Shown here: positions 43,601 through 58,600 of the stretch, piece by piece
Layout of the letters: the number at the start of each line of letters is the position of its first letter
How positions within the stretch are numbered: the first letter of the stretch is position 1
From: Girardinichthys multiradiatus
Lineage: Eukaryota; Chordata; Actinopteri; Cyprinodontiformes; Goodeidae
Direction of reading: 5' to 3'
DNA length: 64,000 nt
Assembly (NCBI RefSeq): GCF_021462225.1
Contig: NC_061816.1
Location: forward strand, 8,705,390-8,769,389
The notes under the pieces: generated by a model
Database searches by the model: none
What the model was told of the DNA's origin: nothing
Seen by the model: the letters and a program-made list of their open reading frames with translations, nothing else
Made by a program: the position numbers and the translations under genes

Positions 43601-46600
43601 GTTCTAAAACACAACCACATCTCAAAGAAATGTAGACTCAGTGAGAGGAAAGTTTCAGTCAAATAATGAAACAAAGGTGCATCTGAAAATGAGTGAAAGA
43701 AAGAGAAGCCATCAAACCCTGCTGGAAGCAATACGGAGATACAGCAATATCTGGAGAGCTGGGAATTGTGCAGCCATTTTAAGCACCCTGACCCTAAAAG
43801 TCTACATGTGAAATAGTCTTTTAAGCTGGTTGAATATATAAGTCATAATAAACTTAAGTATGTTTCAAAAAACAGTGGTCCACAATTTCTTAAAAAAAGA
43901 AAAGAAAAATAAATCTTCCTAAGTATAGGGCACAGTGATGGTCTCATCGTGATGTGGGGCTAGCAGTAAAGGGGCATTTTGACCATGGGACCCTGGAAAT
44001 TTTTCCCCCATTTACCATGGCCGATTTTTGTGGGCCACTGACACTGAAGGAGTAAGTCCTCCTACTGCAGCAACGTTGACTGAAGCTTCCTCAGCGGCAC
44101 AGTGCCTGGCAGACAGGATCTCATTGTGAAAATAAAAGCCTAAAGTGTCAGCAATAAAAGTAAAACCGATTATTCTGACACAGCTATTAGACTTTATACT
44201 TCTGTTATTTCACAAATTCCATCAAAAGGTCTAACTGCAACAAATTTTATATTTTCATCCCTCTAAGCGGAAGGAGAGTCTGTGGCCTGGGTTAAAACTT
44301 GATGTTCTTGCCTTAAACTTCATTTCACAGCATTAACACTGAAACTCAATTATAATCCCTTTAAAGTCAAGGGAAGTTTGTAACCTTCAGAAATATTTAA
44401 CAAATAAAGCCTGAGTTACGTGCAATGAAGGAGCATAAACCACATAAATGCAGCAGTGGCGCCTCACTTCCTAAAAATGACCTTTTTCTTTGTCTTCAAC
44501 CATTTACACTTAAACCATTTACAACCCTAAAATATTTCTTTCACTTAAGGCTCCTCCTTTTTTTTAAGAGGCTATTGTGTAAAATCTATTACAGTTACAG
44601 TAAAAAGGCAATTTGTGCAGTAGATTATTTTAAAATGGCATGATATTAGAAATCACTAGCACTGAACCTCCACAGGAACTCCATTCAAAGTAAAGAAAGT
44701 GCTGCCTCCCTACTTTTCTGGAGTAAATTTCTACACTGGTAATTTCTTTTTCCCTTAATGAATACAGTGGAAACACTGGGGACATAATAATGGTCCACAA
44801 AACTACTATTGTCCCAGAAAAAGGGGGTTTGCAGTGGAAATGAGCCATGCGTAGAAGACTTAACTTGTCAATTAATAAAGAATAGAATCCATCAACCCCA
44901 ATGTCAGATTCAATGAGAAAGAGTACGTTTACAAAAACAAGTGATTTTCTTAAACGGAACATCCTCCCAACTGTCAGGCACGGCAGGGGATATATAGTGC
45001 TATGGGCTTGCATTCATTTTGGTAGTACGTGAAACATTGAATTGTAAATGGACTTCATTAAAAACCACAATATTACACATTGAACATTTGCAAGTAAGGA
45101 AATCATATTGACAGATTAATCTCATTTATTCAGACACAATATGCAAGAACAGGCTTCCAGAATTTCTCATTAATAATCACTATCAACAGGCACGGTGGTG
45201 GACCTATCATGGGCTGGGGTAAATGTTTAAGATCAGCGGTATGTGGAACATTTCACAGAGTGAGACAAAATGGATGGAGTAACCATCCTAAACAAAACTT
45301 AAATCCTCAGTAATGCGATTTATACTGCCAGACATAATGTGTCCCCATGAATCTCACCAAACAATTAAAACCTTTTAGTAACACCCAAAATAAAAGCTAC
45401 ATCAGGACTGGAGCTCCAGAGATCAGAATCTCATGTCAGTCCATGAATCCAAAGCATTAAATGTAATTTTGTTCCTACATTTATAATCCCTAGATGAATT
45501 ACATATCACTTCAGCCAAGTAAGAGATTTCATCTGCATCCCTTAAATTTAGAGCAGTTAATATCTATTAATCAAAACGGGCCCATTGACTGAGCGCTGGG
45601 GAACCCCATAGATGACAGCATGAGATTGCTAGGTATTATCTAAAATATGCCTTAGAAAGCTGCTGCAGGCCTGTGTTCTGCAGTGCCCTTCATCATTAAT
45701 GGCATTTCTGCAACCTTTATTGTAGCAGCATAGTCTCAAAATGACGTCTTAGAAAAACCATTTGTTGACCATTCGTCTCTATAGATCAACCACAGTTACT
45801 GCAAATCAAAGAGAAGCAATCAACCACTCTATTTGACAGTATCAAAAAAAGACCCAGCAGACTCTGGATTAGTGGTGTGCTATGCAGATGCCGAGGTGGG
45901 GTCCTCTTATAAGTCTTATCTTACGCATTCCTGCAGGTTTGCTACAGGTTGTAGGTCGGGGCACTCGACAGCGATGAAAGAGGACTGATTTTGTATTTCA
46001 CTGTTGATTCGGCTATATGTTCTAGATCGGTATCCCGCTGAAAGGGCCAATGATGACCAATTTTCCGTTTACTGGCAGTAACCACCTCTCTAACGAGATT
46101 CTCATGACCTTTGGAAGTGTAACAGTCCCACAGCATCATGGGGCCGCCACCTTACTTAACAGTAGGGCCACTTTTTTCACATCAAACCCACATTGAGTGT
46201 TTGCTCCAGAAAATCAGAATCTTAGTCTCAGCTGACATCAAAAGGCATCTCATTGTTGTTATGGACACTTGGCAAACCCAGATGGCGCCACCCAAACCGC
46301 TGATTAAATTCAGATTTTCTTTCCAGCATGAATTTTAATCTGAGTGAATTTCATACTGAAATGATACATAATACAGAGCACACCCATGAGAAAATAAGGA
46401 AAATGGGAGGTAATTAATAGGAGGAAGATTTGGGAGGGGAAGACATGAGAAGATAAATAAAACAGAGTAGAGATCTGGTTCCTGTTTAGATAATGCCAGC
46501 TGTGCCAGTTGGCATCTTCTCAGCCTGTGAACCTAAACAGCCTCTTGTATTCCCATAAGAAAAAGTGAAACAACAAGAACACTCCCCTGACATTTCCAAA

Positions 46601-49600
46601 CCCACAGATGATAAGGCAGCTTCGATCACCCAGTCCGTTAAACAATTGTTGTGCTTTCTTTCATCTACTGTTGCTCTACGGACTGGAACTGAATCATCTG
46701 TCGTCACAGCAGAAAAATTATTTTTCTGAGTGACTCACAGTAAGAAGGTTTTAGAAAGAAAAGTCAACCGTAAAATTGGATTTTCTGCATGAAATCTAAT
46801 GACATTATAATTATATTCAGCAAGAATAATCACCAGTCTATTTGGTTCCTTCATATGTGGCAGGAAGTTGGCAGCAAACTTGTCACGAGAGCCAATTATT
46901 TAATTGATTTGAACAGTTTCACGCTTAACGTTACTAAAGGATGAGAACCCATATTCAAACCTTTGTTTGTAGAGGCGTTTTAGAGATTCCAGCTTATCTG
47001 ACAAAATATATGGATAAGAAAACTTTAGCTAAGCTGAATCTGGGTTCAAAGCAACAAGAAGAACGCGAAGGTGAAGGAAGGACAAGCTTGTTCTTTATTA
47101 CTAACAGTAGCAGACAGCGGCATGTTACAACACATTGGTAGCGGAGGTATTCATAGTTTATCCTGCACAACCAGTGAGGCTGAACTATTTAAACTCAGCT
47201 ATATCTAACAGGTTTATAATAATAAATATAAACTGTAGGCTAGAAATGTCTTTACTTTAAACCCATAAAAATATTTTTTTTTTTTATCTTATCTGGATAA
47301 TACAATGGCTTGCAGAAGTATTCAATTAAATTTAATTCAATTCAGTTTTATTTATATAGCGCCAATTCACAACACATGTTGTCTCAAGGCACTTCACAAA
47401 AGTCAGGTATATACATTTCAATTAATCCTAATCATTGAACAGTGCAGTCGGAGTTAGCTTTTTATTCAAATTGGATAAAAAGTTGTTCTATCTAAGGAAA
47501 CCCAGCAGATTGCATCCAGTCAGTGACTTGCAGCATTCACTCCTCAATTCCCTTTAGACGTGTTCACATTTTGTCTCGTTACAAAACAAACTTCATGTAT
47601 TTCATTGAGATTTTATACGGTAGATCAACACAACGTTGTGCTTGGTTGTGGAGAGAAATGTACATTTTTTTTCACATCATTTTTTTCTTGCACATAAAAA
47701 ACCGGATTGTGGCGCAGCGCTCGTGGTGTAGGGGTTAGCGTGCGACCACATATAGAGGCTATAATCCTCAAAGCGGCCGTCCCGGGTTCGAGTCCTGGAC
47801 CTGGCGACCTTTGCCAAAGGTCTACCCTCTCTTTGCCCCTCCTTCCTGTCTACTTACTATCAAAATAAAGGCCTCTAGTGCCGAAAAAAAAAAAAAAACC
47901 CGGATCGCGTACCGTTCATTTGCGTTCACCCCCTCTACTCTGATGCTGCTAAATAAAATGCACCTTAATGAACATAAAGTGAAGGCCTCAAAGGTTTGTT
48001 AGAGAACACTAGAGAACAAACAGCATCATGAAGACCAAGGAACACAGCAGACAGGTCAGGAAGGAAGATGTGGATAAGTTTAAAGCAGGATTAGGTTCTA
48101 AAACAAGTTCTGTTCAATCAATCATCCTAAAATGAAAGGAGGATAACACAGCTGGAATCCTATTAAGACAAGATGAACCATCTAAATTGACATTCCAGGA
48201 AAGAAAAGCATTATCAGCAGTCAACACTTGCAGAGATGCACAGGTGGGAGAATCTGTTGACAGGATAGCTATTATTCATGTAATCCACAAATCTGGTACT
48301 GAAGAGTGGAAAGAAGAGATCCAGAATGTATCAGGCAATTTTGAAGTTTTTGGCTTCAATGAAAAACAGTACGTGTGGTGGAAAACAGTGCTTATAACCC
48401 TGAAAACACCATCCTTACTGAAACATGGCTGTGGTAGCATCATGCTGTTGGGAACGTATTCCTCAGCATAGACCGAGAAGCTGGTAAGAGTTCCTGGGCA
48501 GAAACCTGTTAAATCTGCAGAAATTTTTTTTTTTTTATGTGTCATTTAGTGCGTTTCAGGCATACCACATGGAGCGGATGGTTGCCTACATGTGCCAGGG
48601 AAGTTTTGCCCTACAAAAAGGATATCTCAAGACAGTATCCTATATGCGTGATTAACTTTATTAATCCCAGATTCAATCCAGCATCAAAGTAGGCAGGCCA
48701 CATTGATGTTAAAGTAACATGTTCGTATGACCTTCAGCCATTTTGAGTAATCGCGTGTTGGTGGGTGGGCAAATGTGTAGAGATAAATGTGGTTGTGATG
48801 GGGGAGTTTCAGTTTGTCACCTGGAAGTGTACATGTGTAAGTGTGACGAGGATGGTAGAGGGCCTACAATCCACAGCAGGTAAGAGCAGCTACGGGCAGC
48901 TATACCAAGCCTAGGAACCAGCCCCCCAGCAGCCCAGGGCACGCACCAACCCCTGGCAGCAAGATCGCCCGCCACCAAGCAGGGCAGACCTCACAGAGAG
49001 TAGTAAACCAACACAGAGCCCATCGTGACACACACCACAACCCTACTGCTGTGTGGTGTTGCATATGTAAGGAGGAGGGGGCGGGTCCAAAGACCAACTC
49101 TTGTTCCGCCAGCGACCACACAAGCCCAGTGCCGACTGAAGCCAGGGACCCCCCACAGATCCCCAAAGACACCACAATGCAGCCCCCACAGAGCAAATCC
49201 CTTAACTGATGAGTGACATGAGCGCCAGCCATCACACAGACGAGATTCTCACGACCTTTGGAAGTGTAACAGTCCTCCCTTAGTATAGTAACTGAGTGCA
49301 TGTTACACAGTGCAGACAGGAAACTTGGTCAGAGTTCCTGGGCAGAAACCTGTTAAAGGTTCCAGAAGACTTGAGACTAGTGCAGAGGTTTACCTTTTAC
49401 CAGGACAATGACCCTAAACATTTAGGGTATCAAAGCAAACTCATGTCTTAGAACAGCCTAGTTAAAGCCCAGACCTAAATCCAATCTGTAGGAATACTTG
49501 AACATTGATGTCCACAGATGCTTGTTTGTGCAGTTCGAGCTATTTTGCGAAGATGAATGGACAAACATTTTTGTCCTCTGATGTGAAAAGCTGGTAGAGA

Positions 49601-52600
49601 TATACTGAGACAGATGTGCACCTGCAAGGGTGGTTCAACAAAACTTAAATAAAATTTGTATAAAGGATACCATGGTTGTGTTTGTAATGTGAGAACATGT
49701 GAACAGGTTTAGGATAATTAACACTGGCTCATATTAGAAATGTGAGTTTCATGCAGTAAACAAGGCTCATTTTAGCCATCTTAATGTCTCCTTTAACCTA
49801 AAATTCTCCTGCCTTATGACTTCATCTATCTATAAGAGAGTATGTAATCACACAAAATGAATTAAAAGTATAAGATTATATCATAAAAGTCCATCATCCT
49901 TTCTTTATACTGTTTATACTGTTTAATTTGTATTGACTACGCCAAAACAAATTCCTTGTATGTCCAAAAACGTCCTTGGCAATAAATCTTTTCTGATTCT
50001 GATTTATCTGGATTTCACCAGGCTCCAGCACAGTCCGATGACCAGTCAGGTTTAGAGACGATAACAAGCCTGGACCAGCTCCTGCAGCTCTTCTACCCTG
50101 AATACAGCTTGATCCAGCAGTGTATGAGGAGAAAAACATGGCACACCTCATCTTCCTCCTCTTCTTTTCCATCCTCATCTATTTCAACCTCTTCGGCAAG
50201 CCCTTCAGTCCGCTCTAACGATGATGGTATGTGGGTTCAGATGCGGGAGGAGGCTCTTTACAGAGTGGATGGAACTTTAGCAGGTAAACTTGAAGAATGA
50301 GAGCAAAATAACATAATTGGTTTTACACCTCCTAGAGATATATGAGGATATAACCAGTCAAATTTTATTGACTCGCTATAGAGTACAAGAGATAATTTTC
50401 TAATTGAATAACAAACAAATTAAATAAAATCCTGTTTTCAGTCATTCTGGAAGAGATCCAGCGGACATCATGCCAGCCAAGGGAGGTGTGTGTAGAGGTG
50501 GCCAAAGAGTACCCAGAATCCACCAGTCAGTTATACCTCCCTCGCTGTGTGGTGCTGCATCGATGCGGTGGATGCTGTGGGAATGAGGCGTTTTACTGCA
50601 CCAATACGAGCTACAGTCTCGTCAATAAGACAGTGAGTAACACAGATTGATCCTCGCCTTCTTGTTGTATGTCGAGAAAAATGTCTGCCCCCTAACAGAT
50701 TCCTTCTGTTTTTACTTTGTTGCCACACTAAAATGTTTCCGATTATCAAACACATTTTAACATCAAATAAAGTTATCAAAAATGCCTTCAAGTGTTTGCG
50801 ATAACTAGCCTTTTACATCACTGGAATTTTGGGCCACACCTGTTAGCAGAATTGTTTTAATTCAACCATTCTGGAAACTTTTCCAGCTTGAAAGGCATGT
50901 CTAACGTCATGCCACCGTCACGCCATCTCAATTAGATTCAAGTCTGGAATTTGACTAGAACACACAAGAACCTCAACGTTTTTATGCTATTCAGAGGTGG
51001 AGTTGATAGTGTGCCTTGGATCATTGTCCAACTGCATAAACAGTGAGCTTGACCTTAAGGTCTGGAACAGATGGTCAGACATTCTTCATCATTTTCAGCA
51101 CAGAGCAGACGTCATGGTTCCAATAGTTATGGTGACCAGTTTAAGTCCTGTAGTACCAATACACCTCCAGACAATTACATCACCACCAGATTTTAATGTC
51201 GGCATGTTGTTTTGATTAAAATGCTGTGTCAGTGTTGTTGAATCTCTTTGATCGGGGCACGCCATATTGCTTCTTTTTGAGATGTTTTAGCCTACTTCAT
51301 GTCATCATACAGATTCTATTTAAGTAATTTCTTGATGCTACAAGCCTTGCAGAAATCATGCCTGAACATGGCTAGTTAAACTGAACCAAAAAATGTTGTT
51401 AATCACTGTTAATTCATGTTTAAACAAAGAGGAAAGGTTGGCTTGGATAGCTTCTTTCCCTTAATAAATAAAATCATTATGCAAAAACATTAAAATGCTG
51501 TAAATCTGGTATTTCACTGTTTTTATACCTCAAAATCCATCTGGATGCTAAAAACCAAATTTGACAATTATGTATCTGGCTCGACCGTAGCACAACAAAG
51601 CCCAGTCCAGGGGGAATAGCCTGTGACTGGACACAGCATATCCAGTCACGTAAAGCTGTACAATCTCACAACAACTGCTGACAACAAGGCACACTGGTGC
51701 TCTTATAAAACCAGGCAGACTAGATGTGTCTTTAACACTTATAACTAACCTTTACAAAGACTTGAGTCGCACCTAAGTAGCTACAACAAAACCATGAGAC
51801 TCATTTGAAAAAAATGACTTGAGAACATCTCTAAACCTTTTATCTTCATCACTGTCAGCTGATGGAGCTGTCTCCACCCAGGATGGATCGCACAGTTGCC
51901 ATGGTCACATTTGTCAACCACACCTCATGCGAATGCTTCTCCAAGCGGCCGCTCCACTCCATCATAAGACGAGCGGCGACAGATCATCTGTGAGTCAGAG
52001 GACTTGCTGACGTCTGTTCCCACCACATCTGAATCACGCCTTGTGTATTCATGTGTTATTAAACATGTATGACTGCTTATGTCTGCGAATGTGCAGGTGT
52101 TCCCCTCCTGAGCTTCCCTGTGCCTCAGGATCATTATGGGATCCAGTGAACTGTGTGTGCGTCTCTGTGGACACGATCAGCTACTCTCAGAAACAAACAG
52201 GTGAGACGAGATGTTTCACTGAACGTTGTAGAGACACTCACACACTGAGCATTTTAGAAGAACCTTTAACGTAAGTACATCAATTAAATGGAAGTTCTCC
52301 ATTTACTGGTAAACTTGACATGTTCTCTTCTAACATTTTAGAAATTGGGGAGATACAGAAACACGAGCCTTTAAGCATTCCTATTTGAACAATCTCTCCA
52401 GACCATCTAGACACTCGGATCCTCCACTAGGCTCTCACATCTTAAGCTCAACCCCAACGGTTTCCTATAAGATTGAGGTCTCCAGCTCCAGTCCTTAAGA
52501 GCTGGTTTCCTGCACCTTTTAGATCCATCCCTGCTTGAGCACAGCTGAATCAAATGGTTGAATTACCTCTTCAGTATGGCCTGGAAATAACCCATTCATT

Positions 52601-55600
52601 TGGTTCAGACCTGTTAGGGCAGGGATGCATCTGAATGCTGCAGGACAGTCGCTCCAGAGGGCTGGAGTTGGAGACCCCTGGTCAATAGACGAAAATGCAA
52701 ATGAAAGAAGGTTTATTTAGCATCTGGGGAACCATTTTTGTGTTCATTTGGCCATATGTTTTGATCAATATCCTGCAGAAAGATCCAGTGACTATCTTGG
52801 GAGCCACTTTCTCCAATCATTTTTGGAGATTGATACAAGTTTCCTTTTTGCATGCGAATAACAATAAATTGATATTTAGGTACATAGAAACATCAAGGTA
52901 ATAAATTAGAATACCTCAGAGTAATATGGGCTTATAGGCTCTCTTTGAGAAAATTATTAATTGTGCCTTTGTGATATATATTTATATTTTTGATATATTT
53001 TTTTATTTTATTTTTAATTTTAATGTTTTCAGCGCATCAGCATCTCTAAATTATTTTGCACTTCAATCTACTTTATTGACATAATGGGCCCAAAAATTCA
53101 AATCCAAATATAAACATATTTACCATATATTACTAATTGAAGTGTAAAAAATGAACACAGGTTGCAAACTCAAAACATATAAAAGTCAAATTAAAATACA
53201 GTAAAAGATAAACAAAAATTTCTAACAAAATGTCATTATATTTCTAAATATTTTATTGTGATGAAACACTTTAAAACAAACTAAATCATAAAATATAACC
53301 TAAAACAGCAGGAAAATCAGTTTACTCATCTATTTCTAATCCAAGAAAACTGGATATAATGGAATATTAATTAGGTTCCAGGACACGATCAACTTAAAAC
53401 TGTATAAGTTTTAAAAACCTCATTAGTTACTTTTATGTTATTAGAAACCTTCAGAGTACCAATAATTAGGGATTTTTTTCATCCACTAAATAAAAGACTC
53501 AAATCAAAGGCTGGATTTTCAACATTTTCTGTTCAAAATCATTGTATCTACAATAAATGACATTCTATATAAATTAATATTGTTTTTAGATGATTAATGG
53601 TAGTCGTGCAAAACACTTCTAGATACAGCCCAGATTCTGCACACCCCTAAGAGACAACCACAGTAAAATGAGGAAGTTGATGATGGTGCCAGAGGGTTTC
53701 AAACTAATTCTCTCTGCCGCAATGTTGATACAATTGACGCAGGAATGTTTTTGTGGGATTTTTCTTGTACAATCATGTACAGCACCCTTCATCTTTAATA
53801 GCTTTTCCAACTCCAAACCCTCATACCTGACTTAACACATAATCAAACTAACTATTTAGGACCCGGTAGGGTGAATATTTAAATTACTTTGTTCAAACTC
53901 AAGTCTCCACATGCAAATTGGGTGTAATAACATAAACAGAGGAGCGTTGTCTTCTTTGTTGGTTACGTGACACGCTCGGCTGATGAAGAAGAAGAACATG
54001 CCAGCTGCTTTGCAATTTTGACCACAGCTGATTTGAACCTCAGATACAATAATGAGTCATTTGAGGCTTTCAGCTAAACATCATCATCTAGATGGTGAAG
54101 ATTATCAAGTATGGTGTTTAGAAAGTTCATCTTAGCTTTTAATGACTCAAACATCATCATCAACCTTTAGATTTGATCTCAAATACCGTTTTTCTCTTTA
54201 ATGCCTTCTCTCTTCCAGAGGCGCTGGACTTGGGTCTGCTGGCTCTCTGCGGGCCCAACAGGGTTCTGGAAGAATCCACCTGTGAGTGTCTCTGTCAAAA
54301 CGGACTCACGGAAGCCAGCTGTGATCCAGGCTGGAAACTGGATCAAAACACCTGTAAGGAGACAAATCAGACATGGCATGTCATTTCAGAGCATGTTGTT
54401 TAAACTGTTCTAAAGCAGAACATACACTTCCTTACTAAAGTTTTCACACCCATTAAACTTTTCCACATTCTGTCTCATTACAAACACAAACTTGAATGTA
54501 TGTTATCGGGATTTTATATGATGGGCTGACACTCCACTCCAGTGTTCTGCAGCCTCTAACAGGATTTGCCCTGTATTCAACTCCATCCCATCAAGTCTCA
54601 CCAGATTCCAAGTCCCTCCTGAAGAAATGCCTCCACACAGCATGATGCTGCCACCACCATGCTTTACTATCGGGGAGGGAGTGTTCAGGGGAATGGGCAA
54701 ACAGGAATCTGTACGTCAGCTTAATTCAAGACTCACCTGCGACATTATTTGTGACAGACAAGCAACAGCTGGAAGCGATACACTGCCCCTTGCACCCAGT
54801 CGTGAGGAAGCACAGTGTCACAGCCACTCTCTGTGCCGCACTGACAGGTATGTGCTGGGTGCCCAGGTGGAGAAGAAACGGGGCTAGGCGCCCAACTAGC
54901 TCATCAAACTTACCACTATTCATTTGGAAGTATTCAGTGTTTCTCGTTGTCCATCGTCTTCATGTTCTTCACCAGCGAATGGTATTCGCCATCTTCGTCC
55001 CTACTCTGGTTTAATGGCCTTAAATATAGCCTTCTTTTCTTTTGTTTTTCCAAAGCCGTGGCAGAAAGTTGGGGAAACGTAGGAATTTGTTAAGCTCAAC
55101 AATGAAAGCTCAAGCATCTGCAGATGTTGCACGTGGAGTCAAAGTACACACACAATACCCCCGACTCTGTGGGAGCCTTTAAGGTCGTCCTCTTCTTACT
55201 ACTTCACAATTTTTTGCACCCCTTTGTGTTGGTCTATCACATAAAATCCTAATAAAACACATCAAGGCTTGCTGTTATCGTAACTTAGAAGGTGGAAAAG
55301 TTAAACGGATGGGAATACTAGTAAAAGACACTGGAAAGTCCAAAACATTTTCCTGAAGCTGCCTCTGATCAGCCAACACAGATGGGTCAGGCTGGGTTAT
55401 AAACAGGACCAACAAAAAGCACCACATGGCTTCCTTTTTGGCCCATATTACATAGTTTATTGGGGGTTGATGTCACGTTATACTGACACCTATCAAGATA
55501 AAACAAGGAATGCATGTTTTGATACACATTTTAAAAATTAATGAGGTTTTGGATTTGTAACTACTAAACTGACCTTCCCTCTTTTTCCTACCTTTGCGGT

Positions 55601-58600
55601 CAGGTGAGTGCCAGTGCGAAGGCCAAGGCGAGGGGAAGTTGTGTCCTGCTGGACAGCGGTGGGACAACGAGCTGTGTGGTTGTGTGTGCGCAGTGGAGTG
55701 TCCCAGGAATCAGCCCCTAAACCCCGACACGTGTCTGTGTCAGTGCAGAGAGAGTCCACAGACGTGTCTACGGCAGGGCAAGAGGTTCAACCCCAACACC
55801 TGCAGGTGAGAGAAGCAGAAGGACATCTATTTTTAAAAACTATCACAAAAACATTTTATTGGGATTTTTTTTTCTCAGTGTAACAATAAACTAAGCATGT
55901 AATACTTTAATTAAACAAATAGACTAGTCAGATTTTTTTTTTTAGGAACGGCATCTTAAAACTTAAAAAGGGTTTCGCCTTATTAAAATCTAATTCACAT
56001 ATTCGTTTGGGCTCCATAGGAAACTTTTTCTTTCAAAATGCCTTTCTGTATTTAGCCAAGTTTAATAAATTAATTAAAAGCAGATATAAGTGTACCAATG
56101 TCTGCTTTTGCCTTAGCAAAACGTCATAAGATAGATGTGGTCCTACACTGTAATAAATGAATAAATTTAATTTCTTGCAACTTAGAAATGAAAGTTCAAA
56201 AGCTGCCTTAAAACCTCTGAGATTTGCATATGGTTTAAAAAAATCAATGATATTTGATCAATAAGAAGATTTTAATTTGTCCGTAATAATTTTGTCTTAA
56301 TTTAAAATAAAAAGTCTCAATCTGCATTAACTACCTGAGCTGAGCCAAATTTGAATCATTCCTGAATTGCCTTCTGGGGGCCACACAAAACCAGGCCAAG
56401 GGCCTCAAATGGCCCCCGGACCGCACTTTGGAAATCCCTGAGCTAAAGCAAATGGTCTAAGTATTGTAGAGGGTGAGTCAGCCTAAAAAAGGTCAACACA
56501 GATACTCAGTAGCCAGTCCATTCAGTTCCTTAAAGGGTCAACAATATAACTTAAAATCAATTCCAAAATGGACATGGTTGTAGTTCAGCCAAGGGTACAT
56601 CTGAGTATTTTAGCATATTTATGAAAAGAGATGTTATATGTTTTCAAGATGAAGCCCAAAGAGGAACACTTTAGATGGAAAATAAAATTGGCCCTAAAAT
56701 AAAGCCCTGAGGAATTCCAGAAGTAATAAAGGCTAAAGAAGAAATAAATTCTGTGGGGCTTAGAGAGAAACTCCCTTCAGAACCACTCTAGTTTGGTTCC
56801 TTTTATGCCACAATGCTCCAGCTAAGACCTTATGATGCCGAGGTCAGCACTGTCAAATACGGCTATCTGCTCTAAAAGAAAAACAGCAGAACTGCCTGAA
56901 TAAGTTGCTGATAAAAGATCATTAAAACTTTTAAAAGTGCTGTTTCAGTGCTCTGAAGAACTTTAAACCCAGACCTAATTTTTTAGAATATTGTGATTAT
57001 TTAACCACAACTCTATCTGCACAAATACTATACTTTCCAACTACATGTTTAAAACATGCTGGCACAACACCTGAACAGACACCGCTAGTAATAGTCATTA
57101 ACTTATCATATCTGTGGGGTTTTTGTTGTTGTTGGTAAGAAACTCCAGGAGTTGTTGCACATTTCTGATTAGTTCTCAACACTAGAAGCTTTAGAAATAT
57201 TAGAATAGAGTCAATGATGGGGAAAAAAATCTGCTCACAATGACATTAGAGAATAACTTTTTTTTATACATTTATATATATATAAAATGTACCTGTATGT
57301 CCTGGTAACTGTATCTCAATGCAATAACAGTAACATACAGCTGATCTTTTTTCATATATCACAACCTTTGGTCTTCCTTCCCTTCAATTGTTTTTTTTAT
57401 TCTTGTCTCTAATCCTGCAAGAAACAGATTATTTAGGTTAATAGATACTCTTTCTTACTTTCGCCATAATATAAGCCTAAATAATTTGACAATGGCTCAG
57501 ATTTGGTTAAAAACAGTCTAATAGGTGAAGTAAGTCAAAAAGTGGAATTTTCTAAACGCAAAACCCTTGACAAATGGGAATGATCAGTCTTACAGTAACC
57601 AATGAATCATCTCCACTAAGATCCTAAATCATCTACAGCAGAAAACCAGTATGTGTCAAGGCATCATGACTAGGCATGGACTTGTCACCAGTATCACAAC
57701 ACAAAGTGGATAAAAAAATATTTATATATCATTTCAAAACTTTTTCCACATTTTAGGTGACATTTAGGTAAAAACAAAAAAAATCTATTACGAAGAAAGA
57801 TTTCACCACCTGGTTGCATAAGTGTGCACACCCTTCAACTAATAAATTGTTAAACCGCCTTTATTTTATTTTAGCCAGTAAGTTTGGTAGTAGTGTCTCA
57901 GCAGCCACAACAAGACTGCAATATTTTTTTGTTAAAGTTTCTCCAGATCTTTTCAATTGTGAGGATATTCATATTCAGCTCCCTAGCAGACACCTGCAGG
58001 TTTTTGGTCAGACCTGACTGGTATTCAGAACTGTTCAGGATTCAATTCACCTTCACAAAAAGTCTACTTCCATTTGCAGAAAGGTAACCCCAGGGCATGA
58101 TGCTACCACCTCCTTATTCCAATGTGGGTATGGTCTTCTTGTATGGTTATAGCTTATTGCAGTGATTTTTTTATGAACTGCACAGATTTAATTCTTTGTT
58201 TTTTATGACAGGATAGAGAAACAATTTATCTTTGTCCGATTTGCTTTTACATCTCAAACCTTAAAGTCGTTTTACTTAGAAAGCGCCAGGGTGACTGTAG
58301 TTTTATCTCTCTGTATCACAGTGCTTCCCTTCCCTCACCTGTTGCTGCACACTGCTGGTCAGGTGGCTGAACAAAAGCTGTTTTTTCATTTGCTTACATA
58401 AAGAGAAATTAAGCTGTTTGAAAATATTTTCAGTCACAAAACACAAAAACAGACAAGGTGTGAAAACGTAAGGAGCACCACCTATCACTCCCATCTAACC
58501 TAGTTGGAAGTTGTACCCGAGCAGATAGCCTGACTAACAAACCAGCTTAGTATATTTGTGCTACTCTGCAAAGAGTAAAACTACAAAAAGGAATAACTTT

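Larger units (their letters stand above)
47540..49690 (+). mobile_element. Degenerate Tc1-like transposon interrupted by a SINE and by an 0.8-kb insert
   Basis: The left terminal region starts with 'cacattttgtctcgttac' at about 47565. The transposase part in sense runs from about 47960 ('gaggtttgttagagaacac'-type leader) to 48520, and resumes at 49330-49660 ('caggacaatgaccctaaaca' near 49400 and the WAKI-type end). The right terminal region near 49650-49710 is decayed. A tRNA-derived SINE splits the left end and a GC-rich insert splits the middle. Confidence 0.8.
40654..50021. other. vegfc: vegfc intron 1 (9.4 kb)
   Basis: No other gene is supported. The first 4.5 kb is unrecognised AT-rich sequence. 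Tc1-like fragments occur at about 43920-44050 (weak) and 45180-46340. A teleost interspersed repeat is at 47325-47410. A nested Tc1-SINE complex occupies 47540-49690. Confidence 0.6.

Noticed and set aside
47709..47795. Possible functional tRNA gene
   Set aside because: The B box is perfect but the acceptor and anticodon stems do not pair well, and it continues into a SINE body with an A-tail.
56340..56460. Possible conserved exon in vegfc intron 7 ('ggcccccggaccgcactttgg')
   Set aside because: The wording matches the end of a very common dispersed fish repeat and no open frame or splice sites fit.
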